From: Pseudopedobacter alpinus
GTDB taxonomy: Bacteria; Bacteroidota; Bacteroidia; Sphingobacteriales; Sphingobacteriaceae
Assembly: GCF_042684645.1 (NCBI RefSeq)
Contig: NZ_JBHULV010000046.1
Coordinates: 62,001 to 126,000 of the forward strand
DNA length: 64,000 bases
Direction: 5' to 3'
The position numbers and the translations under genes are program-made. Every line of letters begins with the position of its first letter. Positions within the stretch are counted from its first letter, which is position 1. The notes below the pieces were generated by a model. It was not told the DNA's origin, did no database searches, and saw only the letters and a list, made by a program, of their open reading frames with translations. Positions 8,099 to 16,827 of this stretch are shown here, piece by piece.

Positions 8099-9439
8099 AT
8101 GAACAATCAAAAAGAACTTTTTGGACATCCGGTAGGTTTGTACATCCTATTTTTTACAGAATTATGGGAGAGATTTAGCTACTACGGTATGCGGGCTTTG
8201 TTGGTTTTGTTTCTTGTTGCCTCCACTACTGATGTAAATCCTGGATTTGGATGGACAAAGATAGAAGCACTTAGTTTATATGGTATTTATACTGCTTTAG
8301 TTTATATAGCATCTATACCAGGTGGTATTTTGGCAGATAAGTTACTTGGTCAAAAGAAAACTGTGATGTTAGGCGGTTGGTTATTAGTAGCTGGACATGG
8401 TATTTTAGCAATACAAGCCGAATGGGCTTTTTATACAGGTATTGCGTTAATTGTTGCTGGTGTTGGTTGTTTAAAACCTAATATTTCTACAATGGTGGGT
8501 GGTTTGTATGCTCAAGGTGATGACAGACGTGATAAAGGTTTTACTATTTTTTACATTGGTATAAACGTTGGTGCTTTATTGGCGGGTGTAATTGTGGGTT
8601 CTGTAGGTATTAATTACGGTTGGCATTATGGTTTTGGCTTAGCAGGAATAGGAATGGCAATTGGGCAGGTGGTTTTTTTATATGGACAAAAATATTTAGT
8701 AGGAGTTGGTGAAGCTACCAAAGCATTGCCAGAAGCAGAAAGATTGGCAGTAAATAAGCCATTAACTAAAGTAGAAAAAGACAGAATGATTGTGATGTTT
8801 TTATCTTTCATTATGATTATTGTTTTTTGGGGTGCTTTTGAACAAGCTGGTGGGTTAATGAATCTTTACGCTAGTGAAAAAACAAACAGAATGCTTTCAT
8901 TCGTTAATTTTGAAGTTCCTGCACCTTGGTTTCAATCAGTAAATTCATTTTTCATCATTACTTTAGGTTCTGCTGTTGCTGCATTTTGGTTTAACAGGAA
9001 AAGAAGTGGTAAAGAATCGTCATCAATTTTTAAAATGGCAATTGGTATTGTAATTATGGGCTGGGGTTTTTTATTTATGACGGCAGCTTCTATGCAATAT
9101 CAAGAAAATGGTTCTTCTGCTATGTATTGGTTGGTTTTAGCTTATTTATTTCATACCATTGGCGAACTTTGTGCTTCTCCAGTAGCTTTGTCTTATGTAA
9201 CCAAATTAGCTCCTCTAAAATATGCATCATTAATGATGGGCGCTTATTTTGCAGCTACCGGAATGGGTAATTACATAGCGGGTTGGGTTGGAGAATATTC
9301 TCAAACAGCAGGTGAGATGGAGATATTTGTAGGAATAGCCATTTTTTGTACCATTTTTGGTGCTTTGGTATTGTTGCTTTTAAAACCGCTTAAAAGGTTG
9401 GCACACGGAGCCGAAGATTTTAAAACCGCGGCTCATTAG
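8099..9439 (+). CDS. Peptide MFS transporter, POT/PTR family
   Basis: A 446-residue inner-membrane proton-coupled di/tripeptide importer. The ExxERFxYYG signature is at residues 21-30 (ELWERFSYYG), and the second PTR2 signature appears as FYIGINVGALLAG near 155. About 12 membrane segments are readable. The length is at the short end for POT proteins. The preceding 130 bases are AT-rich leader, and a strong terminator follows at 9489-9522, so it forms a single-gene unit. Confidence 0.92.
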   Translation: MNNQKELFGHPVGLYILFFTELWERFSYYGMRALLVLFLVASTTDVNPGFGWTKIEALSLYGIYTALVYIASIPGGILADKLLGQKKTVMLGGWLLVAGHGILAIQAEWAFYTGIALIVAGVGCLKPNISTMVGGLYAQGDDRRDKGFTIFYIGINVGALLAGVIVGSVGINYGWHYGFGLAGIGMAIGQVVFLYGQKYLVGVGEATKALPEAERLAVNKPLTKVEKDRMIVMFLSFIMIIVFWGAFEQAGGLMNLYASEKTNRMLSFVNFEVPAPWFQSVNSFFIITLGSAVAAFWFNRKRSGKESSSIFKMAIGIVIMGWGFLFMTAASMQYQENGSSAMYWLVLAYLFHTIGELCASPVALSYVTKLAPLKYASLMMGAYFAATGMGNYIAGWVGEYSQTAGEMEIFVGIAIFCTIFGALVLLLLKPLKRLAHGAEDFKTAAH

Positions 9440-9488
9440 AGATTCTTATTCTATTTGATATTTCCATCATCATTGGATGTGAAAATAA

Positions 9489-9522
9489 AAATACGCCTCA
9501 AAGTTTTATTTGAGGCGTATTT
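9489..9522 (+). terminator. Hairpin terminator after the POT transporter
   Basis: Arms AAATACGCCTCAAA and TTTGAGGCGTATTT are perfectly complementary over 14 bp with a 6-base loop. The flanking A and T bases make it work in either direction. Confidence 0.85.
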
Positions 9523-9621
9523 GTTTAAATGTTTTTGAGGATCACAAAAAACAAACCATATTAGTGTATATCAAAATCCACTATTAATATTACCTTTACT
9601 TTATAAAAAACACAATAGAAA

Positions 9622-10380
9622 GTGCCCGATAGCTTAATCATCATCCCTACTTACAACGAGAAAGAAAATATTGAAAAGATTATTCATAAGGTTTTTTCTT
9701 TAGCACATGGTTTTCATATATTAGTTATTGATGATGGTTCTCCAGACGGAACTGCCCAAATTGTTAAAAATCTACAAGGCGAATATAACGGACATCTTTT
9801 TATTGAAGAGCGTAAAGGAAAACTGGGTTTAGGTACAGCTTATATTCATGGTTTTAAATGGGCTTTAGCACATCAATACAATTATATTTTCGAAATGGAT
9901 GCCGATTTTTCGCACAATCCAGAAGATTTAATTAAACTTAAAAATGCTTGTGAAAACGGTGCTGATTTAGCAATAGGTTCTAGGTATATTAAGGGTGTAA
10001 ATGTAGTAAATTGGCCTATGGGCAGAGTGTTGATGTCTTACTTTGCATCTGTTTATGTACGTTTTATTACCGGGATAAATATACAAGATGCCACAGCAGG
10101 TTTTAAATGCTACCGAGCGGTAGTTTTAGACACCATCAGTTTCGAGAAAATTAAATTTGTTGGCTATGCTTTTCAAATTGAAATGAAATTTACAGCCATT
10201 AAACATGGTTTCAATGTACTAGAAGTACCCATTATTTTTACGGATAGAACAGAGGGAACTTCTAAAATGAGCACTAAAATTTTTAGAGAAGCGTTTTTAG
10301 GTGTGATAGAATTAAAAATAAGAAGCTGGTTTAGAAATTATCAAAAACCATCAAAAAAAAATCAATCGATTAATTATTAG
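9622..10380 (+). CDS. Family 2 glycosyltransferase (polyprenol monophosphomannose synthase type)
   Basis: A 252-residue GT-A enzyme beginning SLIIIPTYNEKENIEKII, with VIDDGSPDGTA (nucleotide site), FEMDADFSHNPED (DxD-like metal site) and GSRYIKGVNVVNWP. This is the pattern of dolichyl/undecaprenyl-phosphate mannosyl- or glucosyltransferases, which load a sugar on a lipid carrier at the inner membrane. It lacks the C-terminal membrane domain found in some relatives. The only fitting start is GTG 9622, four codons before the conserved first strand. The GH113-like gene follows 11 bases later. Confidence 0.88.
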   Translation: MPDSLIIIPTYNEKENIEKIIHKVFSLAHGFHILVIDDGSPDGTAQIVKNLQGEYNGHLFIEERKGKLGLGTAYIHGFKWALAHQYNYIFEMDADFSHNPEDLIKLKNACENGADLAIGSRYIKGVNVVNWPMGRVLMSYFASVYVRFITGINIQDATAGFKCYRAVVLDTISFEKIKFVGYAFQIEMKFTAIKHGFNVLEVPIIFTDRTEGTSKMSTKIFREAFLGVIELKIRSWFRNYQKPSKKNQSINY

Positions 10381-10391
10381 GAAAAACTTCA

Positions 10392-11444
10392 ATGCAAAAA
10401 ATGATGATTAGACTAAAATATTTTTTCACTGTTGTCATTTTTCTCTTTTCATGTACTAACGCAGAATCTCAGCGGAAGCAAGCAAGTACTAATTACATAA
10501 AACAGCCAAAAATTAATGGAGTAAACTTTGTTGCGCCACCAAGGGAAATTGACAACCAATGGACCAATGATTTAAAAAACATCAATGTTGGTTGGACTTC
10601 ACTAATTCCTTATGCTTACAGTCGGCCAAATTTACCTCAAGTTAATTATTCTGCCGAAAGGCAACATTGGGGCGAATCTGTTGAAGGTTTAAGAACCAAT
10701 GTAAAACAAGCGCATGAGGCAGGTTTAAAAGTGATGATTAAACCTCAAGTTTGGATGCAAAGAGGGGGTTGGATTGGCGATTTTGACTTAAATACCGAAG
10801 AGGAGTGGAAAATTTGGGAAGCAGATTATGAAAAGTACATCATGTATTTTGCAAAGCTTGCTGCAGAAGAAAATGTGGAGATGATTTGTATAGGCACAGA
10901 ATACAGGAACGCTGTTAAAAAACGACCAGCTTTTTGGCTTAAATTAACCAAAGATATTAGAGCTATATATTCTGGAAAGCTTACCTATTGTGCAAATTGG
11001 GACGATTATGAAGATGTTTCTTTCTGGAAAGCATTAGATTTTGTAGGTGTTAGCGCATATTTTCCACTTTCGGAAGCACAAAAACCAAGCGTTAAAGAGT
11101 TAGAAAAAGCTTGGATACCAATTAAAGAAAAACTACAGAAGTTTAGCCAAAAAGAAGAAAAACCAATATTATTTACAGAGTACGGTTACCGTAGCATGGA
11201 TCAGCCAGCATGGCGATCTTGGGAATTAGAATATCAAGAAAGACCTATAAATAACGAAGCGCAAGCCATCGCTTATGAAGCTTTATACAAAACATTTTGG
11301 AAAGAAAAATGGTTTGCCGGAGGTTTTGCATGGAAATGGTATAGTTCTTTTAGGCGCATGGACCCCAATAATAACCACGATTGGACACCGCAAAACAAAA
11401 AAGCGCAAGAAGTGATGGCTGAATTTTATAGCAGTCACCTTTAA
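10392..11444 (+). CDS. GH113-like glycoside hydrolase, lipoprotein
   Basis: A 350-residue TIM-barrel hydrolase with a lipoprotein signal (lipobox Cys21 in FLFSCTNA). The acid/base candidate is Glu170 in CIGTEYRNA and the nucleophile candidate is Glu263 in LFTEYGYRS. Barrel strands such as GLKVMIKPQVWM and LDFVGVSAYFPL fit the GH113 family, whose characterised members are beta-mannanases. It is membrane-anchored and probably faces the periplasm. The neighbouring glycosyltransferase suggests a surface-polysaccharide role rather than food degradation, but that is inference. Confidence 0.8.
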   Translation: MQKMMIRLKYFFTVVIFLFSCTNAESQRKQASTNYIKQPKINGVNFVAPPREIDNQWTNDLKNINVGWTSLIPYAYSRPNLPQVNYSAERQHWGESVEGLRTNVKQAHEAGLKVMIKPQVWMQRGGWIGDFDLNTEEEWKIWEADYEKYIMYFAKLAAEENVEMICIGTEYRNAVKKRPAFWLKLTKDIRAIYSGKLTYCANWDDYEDVSFWKALDFVGVSAYFPLSEAQKPSVKELEKAWIPIKEKLQKFSQKEEKPILFTEYGYRSMDQPAWRSWELEYQERPINNEAQAIAYEALYKTFWKEKWFAGGFAWKWYSSFRRMDPNNNHDWTPQNKKAQEVMAEFYSSHL

Positions 11445-11590
11445 GATTGAGGGTTAAATTTGTTTGTGTAGCTTTCAAGTTAAACGATGAAATGACGGTT
11501 ATTAATCTGTAATTTTTTAATATATTTTTAATTATAAATTGATAATTTTTTCTTTTATAATTTTTTAAACATCTACCCTAATTTTTATTT

Positions 11591-12355
11591 GTGAATAACA
11601 TTTATTATAAAGCAAAACAAGTTTGGAATAGTTTAACACCTATACCTTCTAAAACTTCAATTGCTAGTGAAATAGATCCCCAAAAAAAGTTTATCAACTT
11701 TTTTCAGCCTGGGCCAACCTATTATTTTATATTTAATTTGAGTGTTGGGGAATTCGATTTTATTAGTAAAGAGATTTTCGAAATATTAGGTTATCAACCT
11801 AACGAAATAAATGCTTATGATTTTGTAAACAAAATACATCCAGAAGATCAACCTTTTTTTGCTGCTTTTGAGCACAAAATTCATTCATTTTACCATAGCT
11901 TAAGTGCCGAAAAACTTACGAAATATAAGTTTCAATATACTTTTAGGGTTTTAGATAATTTTGGTAATTACAAAAACATATTACATCAAACCTTTACTTT
12001 AGAATATAATATTGAGAATAATTTTACTAAATCTTTAGGATTTCATAGTGATATTAGTCACTTAAATTTAAAAGGAGAACCATTACTTTCTTTTATTGGA
12101 ATGGACGGTGAGCCATCTTATTATAATGTACCTTTAGATCAAAACACTTTTATTCCAGTTAAAGAGGTTTTTACTGTTAGAGAGAAAGAGATTATGAAGT
12201 TAGTAGCAGAAGGAAATAGAAGTGCTAAAATTGCTCATCTACTAAATATATCTGTACATACAGTTAATACCCACAGAAAAAATATTTTAAAAAAGACGGA
12301 TAGTAGCAATTGGTTTGAAGCTTCTTCTAAAGCCATTAAAAATGGCTGGATTTAA
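11591..12355 (+). CDS. PAS-LuxR transcriptional regulator
   Basis: A 254-residue one-component regulator. Residues ~40-150 form a PAS-like sensor (FNLSVGEFDFISKEIFEILGY, then IHPEDQPFF). Residues ~188-250 are a LuxR/GerE helix-turn-helix (FTVREKEIMKLVAEG, then LNISVHTVNTHRKNIL). No receiver domain is present. The start is GTG 11591, as no ATG lies upstream in frame at a suitable distance. It stands alone between the GH113-like gene and the S9 peptidase, so its targets are unknown. Confidence 0.85.
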   Translation: MNNIYYKAKQVWNSLTPIPSKTSIASEIDPQKKFINFFQPGPTYYFIFNLSVGEFDFISKEIFEILGYQPNEINAYDFVNKIHPEDQPFFAAFEHKIHSFYHSLSAEKLTKYKFQYTFRVLDNFGNYKNILHQTFTLEYNIENNFTKSLGFHSDISHLNLKGEPLLSFIGMDGEPSYYNVPLDQNTFIPVKEVFTVREKEIMKLVAEGNRSAKIAHLLNISVHTVNTHRKNILKKTDSSNWFEASSKAIKNGWI

Positions 12356-12445
12356 GCTTTAAAAAAGAGTTTTATTACATCTAAATTACGTTAAAATTAG
12401 GTGTAAACCCTAAATTAAAATCATATTAAATTAATATTATAAAAC

Positions 12446-14479
12446 ATGAAAAAAGAACTATTAATAGTCTTTTTATTGGCTAGTGCAAGTTCATTTGCAC
12501 AAAATAGCCTTACACCAGAAACGCTATGGCAACTGGGTAAGGTTAGTGGTGAAACATTAAGTCCAAATAAAAAGGAAGTCATTTTCGGGATATCTAAAAC
12601 AGATTTAAAAGCCAATAAATCTGAAAGAAATTTATATTCTATTCCTTTAAATGGCGGTGCACCTAAACAAATTACAAATGGTATTGGAAGTGAAAGCGTT
12701 GTAAAAACTGATTACAAAACTGGGAAAATAACTTACAGCTACAAGGGTCAGTTATGGGAAATGAATACTGATGGTACATCTGCTAAGCAAATTACTAATT
12801 ACAAAGAAGGCTTAGAAAATGTAAGAATATCGCCAAACGGCAAACATATATTATTTACCAAAGAGGTAGCCATGGTTAAAAATGTTGCTAATGAAAAGTA
12901 CACAGATTTACCTAAAGCTAATGCATATATCTATACAGATTTAAATAATAGACATTGGGACACCTGGGAAGATGGAAAATTTTCTCATGTTTTTTATGCT
13001 CCTTACAATAATGGTGTAATTGGCGATGAAACTGACATTATGAAAGATGAACCTTATGATTGTCCGCAAAAACCTTTTGGAGGTTTGGAAGATATTATTT
13101 GGGCGCCAGATAGTAAAGCAATTTTATACGTTACTAAAAAGAAATATGGTAAAGATTATGCCCAAAGTACCAATACAGATATTTATAAGTATGAATTAGA
13201 AAATCAACATACTGTTAATTTAACCTCTAGCATGTTAGGTTATGATACGCAACCTGCTTTTAATAATGAAGGTTCAAGACTAGCTTGGACCAGCATGGCA
13301 GAGGATGGCTATGAGTCTGATAAAAATGACATCGTGGTTTTTGATTATAATCTAAACCAATGTTACAATTTAACTAAAAATTGGGATGAAACTGTGAGTA
13401 GTTTTGTTTGGAGTGCAGATAATACTAAAATTTATTTTTTAGCTTATAAAAGTGGAACAGAGCAATTGTTTGAAATTTATTTAGAAAAAGATTTATCAAA
13501 AAATACAGAAAAAAACATCCGTATGGTTACCAACGGAAGATGGGACATTAATGGAATGATAGGGCAAAGCGGAAATACCATGGTGGTCTCACGTACAGAT
13601 ATGAATCATGCCGCAGAGCTTTTTACAGTCAATCTAAATTCAGGTGATTTAACTCCGCTAACTCATGTAAATAAGAAAGTTTATGATGGTTTGGCTATGA
13701 GTGAAATTGAAGCTAAAACTATTAAAACTACTGATGGAAAAGATATGCTCACATGGGTTATTTATCCTCCAGGATTTGACCCAACCAAAAAATATCCAAC
13801 GCTATTATATTGCCAAGGTGGTCCACAATCTGCATTGTCTCAGTTCTACTCTGTAAGATGGAACTTTCAATTGATGGCAGCACAAGGCTATATTGTTGTT
13901 GCACCAAATAGGAGAGGGATGCCAGGAAACGGTGTAGCTTGGAATAAAGAAATTAGTGGAGATTGGGGCGGACAAGCAATGAAAGATTATTTAGCTGCAA
14001 TAGATGAAATTTCTAAAGAACCTTATGTAGATAAAAGTCGTTTAGGTTGCGTTGGTGCAAGTTATGGTGGTTATTCTGCTTTTATGTTGGCTGGCATTCA
14101 TCAAAATAGGTTTAAAACTTTTATTGCACATGATGGACTTTTTGATTTGAGAAGTTGGTATGGCACTACCGAAGAACTGTTTTTTGCTAACAAAGATATT
14201 GGAGGCCCTTATTGGACAAAAGATGCTTCAAAATCTTACAAAGATTTTAACCCAGTAGAATTTGTGAATAACTGGAACACACCAATTATGATTATCCAAG
14301 GTGGGGTTGACTATAGAGTGCCGATTGAACAAGGTTTAGCCGCTTTTCAAACAGCACAGTTAAAAGGAATTAAAAGTAAACTGCTATACCTGCCAGAAGA
14401 AAACCATTGGGTACTATCTGCACAAAATGGAATTGTTTGGCAACGTGAATTTTTTGAATGGTTAAAAGAAACGCTTTAA
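12446..14479 (+). CDS. S9 family prolyl oligopeptidase-type peptidase, secreted
   Basis: A 677-residue exported serine peptidase (signal peptide KKELLIVFLLASASSFAQ). A TolB-like beta-propeller spans ~30-400 and an alpha/beta hydrolase domain the rest. The catalytic triad is Ser539 in GASYGGY, Asp622 in GGVDYRVP and His654 in EENHWV. The full length matches dipeptidyl-peptidase and acylaminoacyl-peptidase relatives. It would cut short peptides in the periplasm, in keeping with the peptide transporter nearby, though the two are not in one operon. A terminator follows. Confidence 0.92.
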   Translation: MKKELLIVFLLASASSFAQNSLTPETLWQLGKVSGETLSPNKKEVIFGISKTDLKANKSERNLYSIPLNGGAPKQITNGIGSESVVKTDYKTGKITYSYKGQLWEMNTDGTSAKQITNYKEGLENVRISPNGKHILFTKEVAMVKNVANEKYTDLPKANAYIYTDLNNRHWDTWEDGKFSHVFYAPYNNGVIGDETDIMKDEPYDCPQKPFGGLEDIIWAPDSKAILYVTKKKYGKDYAQSTNTDIYKYELENQHTVNLTSSMLGYDTQPAFNNEGSRLAWTSMAEDGYESDKNDIVVFDYNLNQCYNLTKNWDETVSSFVWSADNTKIYFLAYKSGTEQLFEIYLEKDLSKNTEKNIRMVTNGRWDINGMIGQSGNTMVVSRTDMNHAAELFTVNLNSGDLTPLTHVNKKVYDGLAMSEIEAKTIKTTDGKDMLTWVIYPPGFDPTKKYPTLLYCQGGPQSALSQFYSVRWNFQLMAAQGYIVVAPNRRGMPGNGVAWNKEISGDWGGQAMKDYLAAIDEISKEPYVDKSRLGCVGASYGGYSAFMLAGIHQNRFKTFIAHDGLFDLRSWYGTTEELFFANKDIGGPYWTKDASKSYKDFNPVEFVNNWNTPIMIIQGGVDYRVPIEQGLAAFQTAQLKGIKSKLLYLPEENHWVLSAQNGIVWQREFFEWLKETL

Positions 14480-14504
14480 AAGGTAAATTAATTTATACAT
14501 ATTT

Positions 14505-14535
14505 AAGGGCTGAGAATATTCTTGGCCCTTTTTAT
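14505..14535 (+). terminator. Terminator after the S9 peptidase
   Basis: AAGGGC (14505-14510) pairs with GCCCTT (14525-14530) around a stem that also contains AGAATATTCT, followed by a T-rich run. Confidence 0.75.
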
Positions 14536-14576
14536 TTATAATTTGTATCCATTATATGGATAAATATATTTAACCC

Positions 14577-15890
14577 ATGACCGCCAAAAACGATAAAAAA
14601 ATCATTAAAGCTTGGGCAATGTTTGATTGGTCAAACTCTGCATATAACCTCGTTATTACCTCTACTATTTTCCCAGCTTACTATACTGCAATTACTACTA
14701 CAAAAATTGATGGAGTGATAACAGATGATAAGGTTAATTTTTTTGGGCTAACGTTTGTAAACACAGCTTTATCAAATTATGCTTTAGCTATTGCTTATTT
14801 AATCATTGCTATCATCACTCCTTTTTTAACAGCAACTGCCGATTTTAGAGGAAACAAGCGGTTGTTTATGAAAATATTTACGTGGATTGGTGCTATCGCA
14901 TGTTGTGGTTTGTATTTTTTTAAAGCCAGTACTTTAGAGCTTGGGGTAATTTTATTTGCCATTGCAGCCATAGGTTACTGCGGTGGTATGGTGTTTAACA
15001 ATTCCTATTTACCAGATATTGCCACACCAGACCAGCAAGATAAAATAAGTGCTAAAGGTTTTGCTTACGGTTATATAGGTAGCGTAATTTTGCAAATTAT
15101 TTGTTTTGTTTTTGTGCTAATGCCAGATTTGTTTGGGATAACAGACGCTTCTTTTCCGGCCCGTTTATCCTTTCTACTAGTTGGTATTTGGTGGATAGGT
15201 TTTTCTTATATTCCTTTTACAGTATTGCCAAAAAGCAGCCCTAGTTATAACAAAAAGATACAAATGAAAGTAGCTAATGGTTATCAAGAATTAAGGAAAG
15301 TTTGGGGTCAATTAAAAGAAATGCCTGTGTTGAAAACCTTTTTGTTAGCTTATTTTTTTTACGCAATGGGTGTGCAAACCATTATGTTGGTTGCAGCTAA
15401 CTTTGGCGAGAAAATTTTGAATTTAGGAACTTCTAAATTAATAGCTACCATTTTAATTATTCAGTTGGTGGCTATTTTTGGTGCTTTTTTAATGTCTCGT
15501 TTATCTAAAGTTTATGGTAATATTAAAGTACTTATGTTTGTTGTTTTAATTTGGATTACAACTTGTATTGCAGCGTATTTTATACAAAACGAGTATCAAT
15601 TTTATGGTTTGGCAGCTGTAGTTGGCTTAATTATGGGTGGCATTCAATCTTTGTCTCGTTCTACATTTTCAAAATATTTACCAGAAAATATTGCAGAAAC
15701 AGCTTCTTTCTTTAGTTTTTACGATGTTACAGAAAAATTAGCAATTGTTGCTGGATTATTCAGTTTTGGTTTTATTGAAGAATTAACGGGGAATATGCGA
15801 AATAGTGCATTAAGTTTAGGTGTGTTTTTTATAATAGGCTTTGTGGTTTTATTTTTAGTACTAAAGAAGGAGCGGGGTGTATTGGTTTAA
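14577..15890 (+). CDS. Atg22/UMF1-type MFS transporter
   Basis: A 437-residue inner-membrane protein with about 12 membrane segments. It opens with the family's AWAMFDWSNSAYNLVITS block and includes FNNSYLPDIA and GGIQSLSRSTFSKYLPE. These match the Atg22-like / UMF1 group of the major facilitator superfamily, whose eukaryotic members export amino acids from vacuoles; bacterial substrates are not established. It appears as a single gene after the S9 peptidase terminator. Confidence 0.88.
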   Translation: MTAKNDKKIIKAWAMFDWSNSAYNLVITSTIFPAYYTAITTTKIDGVITDDKVNFFGLTFVNTALSNYALAIAYLIIAIITPFLTATADFRGNKRLFMKIFTWIGAIACCGLYFFKASTLELGVILFAIAAIGYCGGMVFNNSYLPDIATPDQQDKISAKGFAYGYIGSVILQIICFVFVLMPDLFGITDASFPARLSFLLVGIWWIGFSYIPFTVLPKSSPSYNKKIQMKVANGYQELRKVWGQLKEMPVLKTFLLAYFFYAMGVQTIMLVAANFGEKILNLGTSKLIATILIIQLVAIFGAFLMSRLSKVYGNIKVLMFVVLIWITTCIAAYFIQNEYQFYGLAAVVGLIMGGIQSLSRSTFSKYLPENIAETASFFSFYDVTEKLAIVAGLFSFGFIEELTGNMRNSALSLGVFFIIGFVVLFLVLKKERGVLV

Positions 15891-15928
15891 TTATTTGTAA
15901 CTATAAGGGGGCATAACCTAACAAAGCA

Positions 15929-16726
15929 ATGCAGAAAACTACATTTAAAATATCAAAAATGGACTGTCCATCCGAAGAACAAATGATACGGATGACTTTA
16001 GCAGATTTGACTAATATTAATTCGTTGGATTTCGATATTGCTAATAGGCAACTTACCGTTTTTCATATCAACAATCACCACCAAATTTTACAACGACTTC
16101 ATAATTTAAAATTTGATACTTCAATTATTGACAGCATTTCTGTAGATAATTATATACCATCAACTGATAATACAAACCATGATAAAAAATTACTTTGGCA
16201 GGTATTGATTATTAATTTATTCTTTTTTGCGCTTGAAATTACCACAGGATTTATTTCAAACTCGATGGGACTTGTTGCTGATAGCTTTGATATGTTTGCT
16301 GATAGTCTTGTTTATGCGCTTGCACTTTTTGCAGTAGGAGGAACGTTGACTCGAAAAAAGAAAATAGCAAAATCTGCTGGATATTTTCAGTTTGTACTTG
16401 CCCTTTTTGGTTTAATTGAAGTAATTAGACGATTTATTGGGGCAGAAACAATTCCATCATTTCAGCCAATGATTATTATTTCGCTTCTGGCACTTATTGG
16501 TAATGGACTATGTTTGTATTTACTACAAAAAAGCAAAAGCAAGGAAGCACACATGCAAGCAAGTATGATTTTTACGTCAAACGATGTGATTGTAAATTTT
16601 GGTGTAATTATAGCAGGTGTTCTTGTTTATGTGACAAACTCAAATTACCCCGACCTGATTGTTGGAACAATTGTGTTTTTTATTGTAGGGCAAGGTGCAT
16701 TTAAAATTCTAAAGCTATCAAAATAG
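15929..16726 (+). CDS. Cation diffusion facilitator with HMA-like N-terminal domain
   Basis: The 265-residue protein begins with a ferredoxin-like heavy-metal-associated fold (residues 1-70, FKISKMDCPSEEQMIRM). A CDF transporter of about five or six membrane helices follows, with the metal site LVADSFDMFADSLVYALA. The HMA motif has only one cysteine (MDCPSE instead of MDCxxC), so metal delivery must differ from classic CopZ-type domains. The C-terminal cytoplasmic domain typical of CDF proteins is missing. It would export a divalent metal such as Zn, Co or Fe. It is convergent with the NtrC-type gene. Confidence 0.82.
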   Translation: MQKTTFKISKMDCPSEEQMIRMTLADLTNINSLDFDIANRQLTVFHINNHHQILQRLHNLKFDTSIIDSISVDNYIPSTDNTNHDKKLLWQVLIINLFFFALEITTGFISNSMGLVADSFDMFADSLVYALALFAVGGTLTRKKKIAKSAGYFQFVLALFGLIEVIRRFIGAETIPSFQPMIIISLLALIGNGLCLYLLQKSKSKEAHMQASMIFTSNDVIVNFGVIIAGVLVYVTNSNYPDLIVGTIVFFIVGQGAFKILKLSK

Positions 16727-16772
16727 CGTATTTAAGATGCAAATAGCCTAATCAATTCACTCATAACAAAAA

Positions 16773-16803
16773 AAATCCTCAAAATTCAAAACTTTGAGGA
16801 TTT
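16773..16803. terminator. Bidirectional terminator between convergent genes
   Basis: AAATCCTCAAA (16773-16783) and TTTGAGGATTT (16793-16803) are perfect inverted repeats between the CDF gene and the response regulator, which converge here. Confidence 0.8.
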
Positions 16804-16827
16804 CTCTAAGATAAAATTGCACTAATA

